Assembly (NCBI GenBank): GCA_003963075.1
Contig: RXJV01000019.1
Location: forward strand, 1-64,000
Origin: Burkholderiales bacterium
Lineage (GTDB): Bacteria; Pseudomonadota; Gammaproteobacteria; Burkholderiales; Burkholderiaceae_C
Direction: 5' to 3'
Length of the DNA: 64,000 nucleotides
This document shows positions 9,443 through 18,732 of the stretch, piece after piece. Every line of letters starts with the position of its first letter. Position 1 is the stretch's first letter. The position numbers and the translations under genes were made by a program. The notes beneath the pieces were generated by a model that saw nothing but the letters and a program-made list of their open reading frames with translations, was not told where the DNA came from and ran no database searches.

Positions 9443-11392
9443 TCAGCGGGGCTTGACCGCGACGAACCGGTACTCGTGCTGCGCGTCGCGCAGCACCAGC
9501 GCGGGCTCCGGCGTCTGGTCGTCGAGCAGGAAACTGAAGTCGGTGGTCGCCGGCGCAATGGTGACGAAACTCAGGCGGCCATCGCTGGCCCGCCGCAGCG
9601 CGACCTCGCTGGACCAGTGGTCGAAGTGGAACACCAGCTGGCCCTTGGCACGCTCGACGCGGAGGCCGCCCAGCACCGGATGCCGGTAGCGCGCGGCCAG
9701 GCGCAGCTGGGTGTCCTCGGGCACGGGCAGGGTCAGTTCCTTCTTCCAGGCAGCAAGGTTCGACTGCCAGTTGGCCGCTGCGGTGCGAAGCAGGGCATCG
9801 GCCTCCGGGCGGCCGTCGTACAGCACCTCGAGGAATTTGCGTTCCAGCGCGCCGATCAAGGCTTGGCCGGCATCGGCGTTGGTCAGCAGCGTGAAGCCGG
9901 CGCCCACGTCGGGCAGCCACAGCATCTGCGAGATATAGCCGATGGTGGCGCCGCCATGCTTGGCGACCGTGACGCCCGATTGCCGGTCGATCATCAGCCC
10001 CATGGCGTAGTGCCTGTCCTCGCCGGTGGCGATCTGCGGGCGGTAGCGTTCGGCCCAGTTGCCCTCGCTGATGAGCACCCGGCCCTCGGGGCTGCGGCCG
10101 TGGTTGAGTTCCATCTGCACCCAGCGCGAGAACTCGCGGGCCGTGGTCCAGACGGCACCGGCCGGGCGCACCGGGAAGATGGTGCGGTCCACATCGATGC
10201 GCGCCGGCTGGCCGCTGCCCGCCCAGCCATCGCCGTGGGGGCTGGCGTGGTTGCTCTTGAGGGCGGCATCCAGGTCGAAGGTGGTGCGGGTCATGCCCAG
10301 GGGCTTGAACAGCCGTTCGCGCATGGCCTGGTCGTAGGCGGCGCCGAGTTCGAGCTTGGGTGACAGCGCCGCGGCCGCGATATAGCCGGCGGCCGACACC
10401 ATCAGGTTGCTGTACTGGAAGACCTCGCCGAACTTGCTGGTGGGCTGCATGCCGGCGAGTTGGTCGAAGGTCTTGCGCGCCGGGTCCTTCGGCCCGGTGG
10501 CGAACAGCCAGTCCAGGTCCTGGCGCGGCATGCCGGTGCAGGCGCACACCAGGTGCCGGACCTGAATGCGCTGGGTCAGCTCAGGGTCACCGAGGCGGAA
10601 GGCCGGGTAGGCCTGCGACGCGATCTGGTCCCAGCGCAGCTTGCCGGCGTCCACGGCCTGGGCCAGCAGCGCCGTGCTCATGGCCTTGGTGTTGGACCCG
10701 GCCATGAACAGCGTGTCGGCATCCACCGGGGTGGGCCGGCCGCGCTCGCGCACGCCGATGCCGCCGGCCCAGACGACCTGGCGCTGGTCGATGAAGGACA
10801 GCCCGACGCCCGGGATGTCGAGCTGCTTCATCGCATCCTCGACCCAGGCGCGCAGGGCCGCGACGCGCTCGGGCGTCAGCGCGTGGGCGGTCTTGCCCTC
10901 GAAGGTCTCGCGGGCATAGCCCTGCGGGCGCAGGCTGCTGAGGAATTTTCCGATCGGGGCGCTGCGCTTTTGCAGCGTCGCCTCGCTGCCCTGCAACAGC
11001 ACCACGACCCAGGCCTTGCCGTCGCCGGTGCTGGCACGCCGTGCCACGGCCTGCACGGCCAGCTTTTCATCGGCGCTGGTTTCGTAGTCGAAGACCTGCT
11101 GGTCCACCCAGCCGTTGCGCGCGGGCCGCGGCGTGGCTAGGCGCAGCGTGCGCTTGAAGCCCGGCGACGCCTGCGCCCAGGCTTGGGCGACCGCGTCCGC
11201 CGCATCCCGTGCCGCCGCCAGCTCGACCAGGATGACGCTGGCGTCGCCCTCGGGCGCGTTGAAGCTCAGCAGGGCGGCGCCGCTGCTCGCGCTGAAGGTG
11301 TCGGGGGGGCTGTAGCTGTGGCCGACGGGGGTGGTGTCGGCCTGGGCGGCAAACGCCGCGGCCAGCAGGGAAGCAATCAGCAAACGGCGCAT
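9443..11392 (-). CDS. Serine hydrolase, beta-lactamase/class C-like, secreted
   Basis: Signal peptide; SxxK-type motif LFMAGSNTKAMSTALLAQ; VFQYSNLMVSAAGYI; KHGGATIGY. Confidence 0.8.
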   Translation of the reverse strand: MRRLLIASLLAAAFAAQADTTPVGHSYSPPDTFSASSGAALLSFNAPEGDASVILVELAAARDAADAVAQAWAQASPGFKRTLRLATPRPARNGWVDQQVFDYETSADEKLAVQAVARRASTGDGKAWVVVLLQGSEATLQKRSAPIGKFLSSLRPQGYARETFEGKTAHALTPERVAALRAWVEDAMKQLDIPGVGLSFIDQRQVVWAGGIGVRERGRPTPVDADTLFMAGSNTKAMSTALLAQAVDAGKLRWDQIASQAYPAFRLGDPELTQRIQVRHLVCACTGMPRQDLDWLFATGPKDPARKTFDQLAGMQPTSKFGEVFQYSNLMVSAAGYIAAAALSPKLELGAAYDQAMRERLFKPLGMTRTTFDLDAALKSNHASPHGDGWAGSGQPARIDVDRTIFPVRPAGAVWTTAREFSRWVQMELNHGRSPEGRVLISEGNWAERYRPQIATGEDRHYAMGLMIDRQSGVTVAKHGGATIGYISQMLWLPDVGAGFTLLTNADAGQALIGALERKFLEVLYDGRPEADALLRTAAANWQSNLAAWKKELTLPVPEDTQLRLAARYRHPVLGGLRVERAKGQLVFHFDHWSSEVALRRASDGRLSFVTIAPATTDFSFLLDDQTPEPALVLRDAQHEYRFVAVKPR

Positions 11393-11446
11393 CTCGGGCT
11401 CCGGAACAGGGAGCCGGGATGCTAACCCAGGGGTTGCTGTGTGCCG

Positions 11447-11466
11447 GGCTCCCGGAACCGGGAGCC
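11447..11466. terminator. Second hairpin, tandem with 11473-11505
   Basis: GGCTCCCGG-AA-CCGGGAGCC inverted repeat. Confidence 0.35.
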
Positions 11467-11472
11467 TGGTTG

Positions 11473-11505
11473 CGAGGCCTGCAACCGCCGGGTTCGCAGG
11501 CCTCG
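11473..11505 (-). terminator. Hairpin downstream of the S53-like protease
   Basis: CGAGGCCTGC-N13-GCAGGCCTCG perfect 10-bp stem starting 9 nt past the stop codon. Confidence 0.5.
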
Positions 11506-11513
11506 GGTCAGCG

Positions 11514-13358
11514 TCACTTCGCGCTGATGGTGACGACGACGGTTCCGGTCGTCGTCCGGCCGAGGTTGTCCATCAGCGTGATGACGAGGTTGGTCTTGCC
11601 GACCACCGGCTGGGCCCAGCCGACGGTGATGCCGCTGCTGTTGGCCGAGAACACCATGCCGCTGGCGGCGCCGCTGATGCTGATCGCCAGCGCGCTGGCG
11701 CCGGGGGCGCTGTAGCCGATGGTGCCGCTGAAGCTCTTGCCCGCGACGCCGTTCAGCGCCGTGGTGGTGAGTGCCAGGCCGCTCGGCGCCGGTGCCGGCG
11801 TCGGCTTCGGCGTTGGGGTCGGTGCCGGCGAGGGCGTGGTGCCCGTGCCACCGCCGCTCACGCTGACGCCGCTCAGGCTGGTCAGCAGCGCGCTGACGTT
11901 GGGCGTGCCCCAGCCGGTGGGGGTGTCATAGCCGGGCTTGGCCACGCAGGTGCCGCAGCCGCCGTTGGCGCCCAGCGTGATGTCCTTGAAGGCCGCGCTG
12001 TACTGGGTCGGCACGCTGCCGATTTGCTGGTAGAGCGCCGCATGAGGCTGGCCCAGGGCGGCCTTGCCGGCGGCCGCACGAATCGCATTCGACACGGCCA
12101 GCAGGCCGGCCCATTGCGGCGTCGACAGGCTGGTACCGCCGGCGCTGATCCAGCGCGGCGCGGTCGTGCCCGGGGCGATGGTGGCCACGTACTGGCCGGA
12201 GTTCGGGTCGGCATTGAAGGCCACGTCGGCCACCGCGCGGCGCGCATAGCCGCCGATGCTGCCGCTCTGGTAGCTGGGCAGGGCGGTGTAGGCGCTGACG
12301 CCACCGCCGGTGCCGCTCCAGGTGGTTTCGCTGCGGGCGCCGCTGCCGGTGTAGCTCAGCGTGGTGCCGCCCACGGCCAGCACCTTGGTCGAGACCGACG
12401 GCCAGGACACGGCGGCGCCGTTGTCGCCGGTCGCGGCGACATAGCTCATGCCGGCGCCCGAGAAGACGCTGTCGTAGCTGGCCGTCCAGCTGCCTTCGTT
12501 GGCGCCAAAGCTCATCGACACGACACCGGCGCCCATCCGGTTCGCGAGGCCGACCGCGCCCGTCAGGCTGGCGACGCCGGCGTCCGGCGCCTCGATGAGC
12601 ACCAGCCGCGCCAGCGGGGCGGTGGCGTGGGCCCATTGCACGTCCAGCGCGATCTCGGTGGCCCAGCCGCTGTCGTAGGCCGGCGCGGTGGAGCTCAGCG
12701 CGTTGCCGGCGCTGTAGGCGACGACCAGCTCGCAGCCGCTGCTGGAGGCAGCCGCCAGCGGCAGCGCGCTGCTGGCGGTCAGCGTGCGCGAGCTGCAGGT
12801 CGGCAGGCCGAACTTGGCGTTGAAGGCGGCCAGCTCGGCGACGACATTGGGGTTGTGCTTGGCGTTGACGATGTAGATGGTCTGGCCGGCACCCAACTGG
12901 GCGGCTTGCGCGGCGGTCAGGCCGGTGGTGCTGGCGGGCAGGGCCGGCAGGCCGTAGGCGGCGCGGATCTGGGCCGGGGTGTAGGTGGTGACCGTGGTGG
13001 TGGCTGCCAGCGGCTGGGCCTCGCCAGCGCCGCTGGACAGCGCATGGGCGCGGCGGCTGTCGTCCAGCGTGGCCAGGGTCAGTCGGCGCGTGGACAGGCC
13101 GGCCAGCGCCTGGGTCTGGCGGGGTGTGGCGCCATCGTCCGGCTCGTCCAATTCCACGGCCGCGGCATGGAAGCTGGGCAGGGCCTCGACGTTGGCGGCC
13201 GGGTCTGCCGCGTCGAGCTGCACGTTCAGCGCGACGGCGCCGGGAGCGCTGGCGCCCCGCGTCAGGCTGGTGTCGGGGCTGCTCGCGCCGCCGCCGCAGG
13301 CGGTCAGGGCCGCGCAGGCCAGCAGGCTGAGGGTCCAGGAGAAATGGCTCGAACGCAT
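11514..13358 (-). CDS. Secreted sedolisin-like (S53) serine protease with C-terminal domain
   Basis: Signal/lipoprotein-like N-term MRSSHFSWTLSLLACAALTACGGG; LDVQWAHATAP, SFGANEGSW, GGTSLSTPQWAGLLAVSN motifs; proline/threonine linker TPSPAPTPTPKPTPAPAP. Confidence 0.8.
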   Translation of the reverse strand: MRSSHFSWTLSLLACAALTACGGGASSPDTSLTRGASAPGAVALNVQLDAADPAANVEALPSFHAAAVELDEPDDGATPRQTQALAGLSTRRLTLATLDDSRRAHALSSGAGEAQPLAATTTVTTYTPAQIRAAYGLPALPASTTGLTAAQAAQLGAGQTIYIVNAKHNPNVVAELAAFNAKFGLPTCSSRTLTASSALPLAAASSSGCELVVAYSAGNALSSTAPAYDSGWATEIALDVQWAHATAPLARLVLIEAPDAGVASLTGAVGLANRMGAGVVSMSFGANEGSWTASYDSVFSGAGMSYVAATGDNGAAVSWPSVSTKVLAVGGTTLSYTGSGARSETTWSGTGGGVSAYTALPSYQSGSIGGYARRAVADVAFNADPNSGQYVATIAPGTTAPRWISAGGTSLSTPQWAGLLAVSNAIRAAAGKAALGQPHAALYQQIGSVPTQYSAAFKDITLGANGGCGTCVAKPGYDTPTGWGTPNVSALLTSLSGVSVSGGGTGTTPSPAPTPTPKPTPAPAPSGLALTTTALNGVAGKSFSGTIGYSAPGASALAISISGAASGMVFSANSSGITVGWAQPVVGKTNLVITLMDNLGRTTTGTVVVTISAK

Positions 13359-13404
13359 GGCTGGGGTCTCGCAAAAAGGGCGAGGGCCACGCGTGGCAGA
13401 ACCA

Positions 13405-13500
13405 GGGACTGGTTCTGGCGGCCCCGCTGCCATGGCGCCAAAGCGCTGTAGGCCGGAAGCTTTGCGTCCCCGCCTTTCGACGGGTTTGCCCTCGGGTTGA
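13405..13500 (-). ncRNA. Cyclic-di-GMP-I (GEMM) riboswitch
   Basis: Minus strand reads GAGGGCAAACCCGTCGAAAGGCGGGGACGCAAAGCTTCCGGCCTACAGCGC...GGCGCCATGGCAGCGGGGCCGCC, matching the GEMM-I core (AGGGCAAACC, CGAAAGG, GGGACGCAAAGCC.CCGGCCUA, then a P3-like stem). Confidence 0.85.
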
Positions 13501-13597
13501 TGAACGACTGCAGTCTAGGCAGCGGCCGGCAGCGGCGCCAGTGCGGGCGTTCTGGCCGGCGTGACTTCCTGCCTGGAATCCCCGGCCGCCGACGGGC

Positions 13598-15802
13598 TCA
13601 GGCCGGCGCGATCTCTACCGCCACGCCGCCGAGCACGGCATTGCCGGAAAGCGGGTCGCGCGCGGCATCGTCCAGCAGCGCATTCATGTTCACGCCGGGC
13701 CGTTCGCGGGCGACGCCCAGCCGCACACCGTCCAGATCATGCCCCCAGCCGTGCGGCAGGCTGACCACGCCGGGGCTCATGTCGGCGCTGCGCTCCACGC
13801 GGGCCACCAGCTCGCCGACGGCGCTGCTCACCTTGGCGAATTCCGCCAGGCCCAGTCGGTCGGCATCGGCAGGATGCACCAGCAGGGTGCAGCGCTCCGG
13901 CCCCTTGGCCAGCACCGGCAGGTTGTGCATCCAGCTGTTGCCCGAGCGGGTGTCGCGCCGGCCGATCAGCGTGAATTCAGGGGCCGGCCCGGTCGTCACG
14001 GCGGCCAGGTCCGCGAGGAGGGCCGCGGGCGCCAGTTCGATCTTGCCGCTGGGCGTGCGCAGCAGCTCGGGGATGCGCGGCGTGAGCGCGCCGAGGTCCA
14101 CGCCGCCGCCCTCCACGGTGCTGGCGGCCTTGACGGCGGCCAGGTTCAGGCCCCCGGGCTGGCGGCCGAACTGGTCGCCGTAGGGGCCCATGCGCAGCTG
14201 CAGGTCGATCAGCCGCTCCGGGCCGCGCCAGGGTTCGAGCGCGGCCAGCACGGCGGGTGTCTGGTCGCCGGCGAAGCGGCGCACGTCGGCCTCGATGGCC
14301 TCGTCATCGAGCTGCTGCACATCCACGCCGAGGCCGCGGCCTTCAAGCAGCGCGCACAGGCGCAGGAGGGTCTGCCACTCCTGCGGCGTGCCAGGCGCGG
14401 TGTCGAACACGGGGCCCGAGAAGCGCGCATGGTTGCGGTGGCTGAGCTGCGGGAAGGCGACGTCGAAATGCAGGTCCTCCAGCGGCGACAGCCCGGGCAG
14501 GATGACGTCGGCGTGGCGTGTCGTCTCGTTGACGTAGATGTCCAGGCTGAGCATGAAGTCCAGGCCGTCGAGCGCCCTGGCCAGCCGCGGGCCGTTGGGG
14601 GCGGACAGCACCGGGTTGCTGGCGATGGTGATCAGCGCCTTCACCTGGCCGGGCCCCGGCGTCTCGATTTCCTCGGCCAGCACGGTGATGGGCAGCTCGC
14701 CGTAGACCTCGGGCGCGCCCGACACGCGGCTGTGGCGCCGGCCGGTGGTCACGCCCTTGCCGCGGCCGGGCTGGCCCTGGGTGTTGGGGGCGAACGCGGC
14801 GGCCTTGGCGAACATCGCGCCGCCTTCCTGGTCCAGGTGGCCGGTCAGCACATTGATCAGGTCTACCAGCCAGGAGTTCACGGTGCCGAAGCGTGTCGTG
14901 CAGGTGCCGATGCGGCCGTAGACCGCCGCGCGCGGCGCGGCCGCCAGCTCGCGGGCCAGCCGCCGCTGCGTCTCCGCTGGGATGCCGCAGCCGGCGGCCG
15001 TGACCTCGGGCGCGAACGGCGCGACCGCGGCGCGGGCCTCGTCCAGCCCATTCACGTGCGCGGCCAGCCGGCCGAGCCGGACCAGGCCTTCGTCGAACAG
15101 CGTGTGGGCGATGCCGGCCAGCAGCAGCGCGTCGGTGCCCGGGCGGATGGGCAGGTGCTCGTCCGCGGCGGCAGCCGTCTCGCTGCGGCGCGGGTCCACG
15201 ACGACGATGCGGCCGCCGCGGGCCCGCATGGCCTTGGCCTTGCCGCGGTAGTCGGGCACCGTCCACAGGCTGCCGTTGCTGACCATCGGGTTGCCGCCGA
15301 GGATGAGCAGATAGTCGCAGCGCTCGATATCCGGCAGCGGGATGCTGAGCCAGTGGCCGAACATCAGGCCGGCACTCAGCTGCTTGGGCATCTGGTCCAG
15401 CGTGGAGGCGCTCATCACATTGCGCGAGCCCAGGGACTTCACCAGCCGCGGCGTGTAGGCCAGCAGGTTGACCTTGTGGGCGGCCGGGTTGCCGATGGTC
15501 AGCGCGACCGCATCGGGCCCCTGGTCCCGGTGCACGGGCAGCAGGCGGCGCTCGATCTCGGCGAAGGCCTCGTCCCAGCTGGCCTCGACAAACACGCCGT
15601 CGCGCTTGATCAGCGGGGTGCGCAGCCGGTCCGGGTCCTCGTGCAGGTCCTTCAGGCTCACGCCCTTGGGGCAGAGGTAGCCATGGCTCAACACATCGCG
15701 CTCGGCGCCGCGGATGGCGATCACCTGCCTGCCCTCGGTCTTCACCTCCAGCCCGCAGCAGGCTTCGCACAGGGGGCAGATGCGGTAGTGGGAGGTGGGC
15801 AT
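13598..15802 (-). CDS. Molybdopterin-dependent oxidoreductase (formate dehydrogenase/nitrate reductase superfamily)
   Basis: N-terminal 4Fe-4S motif CPLCEACCGLEVKTEG...LCPKG; LILGGNPMVSNGS; VVDPRRSETAAAAD; molydopterin dinucleotide-binding C-term. Confidence 0.85.
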   Translation of the reverse strand: MPTSHYRICPLCEACCGLEVKTEGRQVIAIRGAERDVLSHGYLCPKGVSLKDLHEDPDRLRTPLIKRDGVFVEASWDEAFAEIERRLLPVHRDQGPDAVALTIGNPAAHKVNLLAYTPRLVKSLGSRNVMSASTLDQMPKQLSAGLMFGHWLSIPLPDIERCDYLLILGGNPMVSNGSLWTVPDYRGKAKAMRARGGRIVVVDPRRSETAAAADEHLPIRPGTDALLLAGIAHTLFDEGLVRLGRLAAHVNGLDEARAAVAPFAPEVTAAGCGIPAETQRRLARELAAAPRAAVYGRIGTCTTRFGTVNSWLVDLINVLTGHLDQEGGAMFAKAAAFAPNTQGQPGRGKGVTTGRRHSRVSGAPEVYGELPITVLAEEIETPGPGQVKALITIASNPVLSAPNGPRLARALDGLDFMLSLDIYVNETTRHADVILPGLSPLEDLHFDVAFPQLSHRNHARFSGPVFDTAPGTPQEWQTLLRLCALLEGRGLGVDVQQLDDEAIEADVRRFAGDQTPAVLAALEPWRGPERLIDLQLRMGPYGDQFGRQPGGLNLAAVKAASTVEGGGVDLGALTPRIPELLRTPSGKIELAPAALLADLAAVTTGPAPEFTLIGRRDTRSGNSWMHNLPVLAKGPERCTLLVHPADADRLGLAEFAKVSSAVGELVARVERSADMSPGVVSLPHGWGHDLDGVRLGVARERPGVNMNALLDDAARDPLSGNAVLGGVAVEIAPA

Positions 15803-15943
15803 GCGGGCGCCTGTTGTCAACGTGGGCATCAGCTTATCGGCGCCGGCTTGGGGCAGGGCGTCGCAGAGGCGACGTCCGCCCTGCATGCCGGTGACATCCG
15901 AGTCTGGCAGCATGAGGGGTTCTGTCGTTGATTCACCCCTCCC

Positions 15944-16603
15944 ATGCCTGGTTCCTTTGTCGTCTTCGACGCTCTCGCTCGCCAGACCATCGAATGGCTG
16001 GCTCCCCAGCGGGCCGTGGACTTTGGTGCCGGTGCCGGCAAATACGGGCGGCTGCTGCGCGCCGTGGCGCCGCATTGCTACACCGTGGCCGTCGAGCCGG
16101 AACCGAGCTATGTGGCTCGCTTTGGTCTGTCCGGCATCTACGACGAGGTGCAGCCTCTGATGGCGCATGACTGGATGTCTGCCCACCCCGATGCCCGCTT
16201 TGATCTCGCCATCCTGGGCGACTGCATCGAGCACATGCCTAAGAGCGTTGGCCTCGACCTGTTGAATGCGCTGGCCTACCGGTCGGCCTATACGCTGGTC
16301 GTGGCGCCGGAGTTCATCGTGCAGGGCGCCGTCGAGGGCGTCGCGGGTGAAGCCCATGTGTCGGTCTGGAGCGAGCGCGACCTGCATTGGCACGACCTCT
16401 GGGCCTGGGACAACTGCCGCGCCACGTCCTTCTTCCTGTTGCGCGGCTACCTGCCGGCGCCGGTGCCGCTCGCAGACCTCGTGCAGCGCGTGAACACTTC
16501 GCAGCTGCCGGTGCATGAATTCCATGATCCGGCGAGCTTTGTTCGGCCGGCGCGGCTGCGCCTGGTGGAGCATCCGCGCGAGACGGTGTACCGGCCCGCC
16601 TGA
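15944..16603 (+). CDS. Class I SAM methyltransferase-like protein
   Basis: VDFGAGAGKYGRLLRAVAP...VAVEPEP and FDLAILGDCIEHMPK motifs. Confidence 0.6.
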   Translation: MPGSFVVFDALARQTIEWLAPQRAVDFGAGAGKYGRLLRAVAPHCYTVAVEPEPSYVARFGLSGIYDEVQPLMAHDWMSAHPDARFDLAILGDCIEHMPKSVGLDLLNALAYRSAYTLVVAPEFIVQGAVEGVAGEAHVSVWSERDLHWHDLWAWDNCRATSFFLLRGYLPAPVPLADLVQRVNTSQLPVHEFHDPASFVRPARLRLVEHPRETVYRPA

Positions 16604-17611
16604 ATGCCTGACAGCCACGCGATGAGACCGCCGCCCACCCCCGGCCGGCCCGGCCAGATCGGCGGGCATGACGCCATCTTCATCAGCATCGCGGCCTACT
16701 GCGACCCGTTGCTGGCGTTCACGATCTGCAGCGCGCTGACGCAGGCCAGCCAGCCCGAACGCATCCGCATCGGCCTGGTGGAGCAGCAACTGCCCGAGGC
16801 CTGCGTGCGCCTGCCGGAAGCCTGGGAGCGGCAGGTGCGGCGGGTGCATATCCACCCTCTGCAGGCGCGCGGGCCATGCTGGGCGCGGGCGATCGCGATG
16901 TCGCTGTACCAGGGCGAGCGCTGGTTCCTGCAGATCGACTCCCACACCTGGTTCGAGCCCGGCTGGGACGATCGCCTGATCGCTTGGGGAGAGCATTGCG
17001 CGGCGTTGAACCCGCGCAGCCTGGTGACCACCTATCCCAATGCGTTCACGCTGCGCGACGGCCAGCCGGTGGCGACGATCGCCGGCGCCGAACTGCTGGC
17101 CTTCGTGGTGCGAACCGGGCAGCAGTTCGAGCCCGATCATCCGGTGCTGATGTTCGAGGCGGTGCCGGTCAGCGGGCAGGCGCCGCTGCCGACGCTGCAC
17201 GTGGGCGCGGGCTGCCTGTTCGGCCCGGGGCAGCTGGTGCAGGAGCTGCCCTACGACCCCTTCCTCTACTTCCACGGCGAGGAGCAGGCCTTTGCGCTGC
17301 GCGCCTGGACGCGGGGCTGGGACCTGTTCCATGTCCCGGGCATTCCGCTTTACCACCAATACGTCAGCGCCGGTGATTCGCGCCCCATGCACTGGTCGCC
17401 CGAGCTGGATGCGCAGCGCCAGGTGCGCTCGGCCGAGTTGTCGGAAGCCGCCAACCGCCGCATGGCCGCGCTGCTGTGGCAGGGGGCCGACCTCGGCATC
17501 TACGGCCTCGGCACGGCGCGCAGCCTGGCGGACTTCGCCGCCTTCAGCGGCATCGACTATGCGGCCCGGGCCATTGCGCCCCATGCCTACAAGGCGCGTT
17601 ACGGCTACTGA
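16604..17611 (+). CDS. GlcNAc-type glycosyltransferase (PF11397-like)
   Basis: IFISIAAYCDPLL..TI.SAL and QIDSHTWFEPGWDDRLI signature; abuts the methyltransferase stop. Confidence 0.65.
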   Translation: MPDSHAMRPPPTPGRPGQIGGHDAIFISIAAYCDPLLAFTICSALTQASQPERIRIGLVEQQLPEACVRLPEAWERQVRRVHIHPLQARGPCWARAIAMSLYQGERWFLQIDSHTWFEPGWDDRLIAWGEHCAALNPRSLVTTYPNAFTLRDGQPVATIAGAELLAFVVRTGQQFEPDHPVLMFEAVPVSGQAPLPTLHVGAGCLFGPGQLVQELPYDPFLYFHGEEQAFALRAWTRGWDLFHVPGIPLYHQYVSAGDSRPMHWSPELDAQRQVRSAELSEAANRRMAALLWQGADLGIYGLGTARSLADFAAFSGIDYAARAIAPHAYKARYGY

Positions 17612-17615
17612 GGGT

Positions 17616-18707
17616 TCACCGGGCCGGCGTCAGCCAGCGCTGCAGCTGGCTGAGCACGCGCGCATCGGTTTGCAGGCCCAGGTGGCCGAGTGCCGTGACG
17701 ATGGCGGTGTCCGTAAACGCCAGCCGGCGTGCCGGATCGCGATGCCGGCCCAGCGCGCTGGCCACCGGCACCAGGCCGTCACCCAGCCAGCGCGCCGGCG
17801 GGCCGCTGGGTTGGCTGGCGGTCGTGGCGGCCACCGCATAGCAGGCCACGCCTCCAGGTAGCGGCATGCGGCTGGTCCGGCCCGCGTCGGCTTCCAGCAG
17901 GCTGGCATGGCGCAGGTCGCGGATGCCGGCGCTGCGGCGCGCGGCCAGCGCCGCCAAGGGGCGCGAGTAGGCGCTCAGGGCCAGCAGTTGCTGCAGGATC
18001 TGCCCGCCCCGCTCCAGCGGTGCGCCGCCGTGGGGCGTGCCCAGGGTGATGAGGGCTTGCAGGCGCGCGGGCCAGCGTCGGCCGCGGGCCTGGGCGATCG
18101 CGCTGCGCGCCACCAGCCCGCCCATGCTGTGCCCGAGCAGCGTGATCGGCCCGGGCACGTCGTCCAGCAGCGCGGCCAGCTCGGCGCCGTTGCGCCAGAT
18201 CGAGCGGCCGCTGTTGTAGCGCAGACCGAGCGGGCACCGGCCCAGCCGGGCGAGCGCGGCGGGGAAGTCGGCACCCTCGCGGCGCCACTGCGCCTCGTTC
18301 ATGCACAGGCCATGCAGCAGGATCAGCGTGGGGCCGCTGCTGCCCGCCACCAGCGGGTGCAGGCCCATCCGCGTGGCCAGTGGGTTGCCGCTGTCTTCCA
18401 GGTAGTCGCCCAGCAGGCCGTTCAACGCTGCCACCGCCGCCTGCGCCGCGCTGGCCCGCTCGGGCCCGGCCCGGTCGAGCAGCGGTTCGAGGGCGCCGAG
18501 GGCCAGGTCCAGCCCGCCGCCGACCAGCCGGGTGGCACCGCGCACGCTGCGGTAGACGAGGCCGGTGATGCCCGCGGTGCGGTCGCGGTGGGCACCGAGG
18601 GGCAGGCGCGCGATCTCGGCGTGCATGGCCTCGACCAGGTCGACGACGCCTTGGGTGGAGGTGATCGCGAGACGGCCGGCGCCGCGCAGCTGCTGGGTGC
18701 TGGACAT
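17616..18707 (-). CDS. Alpha/beta hydrolase (esterase/lipase, PGAP1-like)
   Basis: LILLHGLCMNEAQW, LLGHSMGGLVARSAI, LITLGTPHGGAPLERGG motifs. Confidence 0.8.
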   Translation of the reverse strand: MSSTQQLRGAGRLAITSTQGVVDLVEAMHAEIARLPLGAHRDRTAGITGLVYRSVRGATRLVGGGLDLALGALEPLLDRAGPERASAAQAAVAALNGLLGDYLEDSGNPLATRMGLHPLVAGSSGPTLILLHGLCMNEAQWRREGADFPAALARLGRCPLGLRYNSGRSIWRNGAELAALLDDVPGPITLLGHSMGGLVARSAIAQARGRRWPARLQALITLGTPHGGAPLERGGQILQQLLALSAYSRPLAALAARRSAGIRDLRHASLLEADAGRTSRMPLPGGVACYAVAATTASQPSGPPARWLGDGLVPVASALGRHRDPARRLAFTDTAIVTALGHLGLQTDARVLSQLQRWLTPAR

Positions 18708-18732
18708 CGGGCCATCATGCCCGCTTTGGCGG

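Noticed and set aside
11331-13451. 706-aa plus ORF opposite the sedolisin-like protease
   Set aside because: Gly/Ala/Arg-rich shadow ORF with no motifs.
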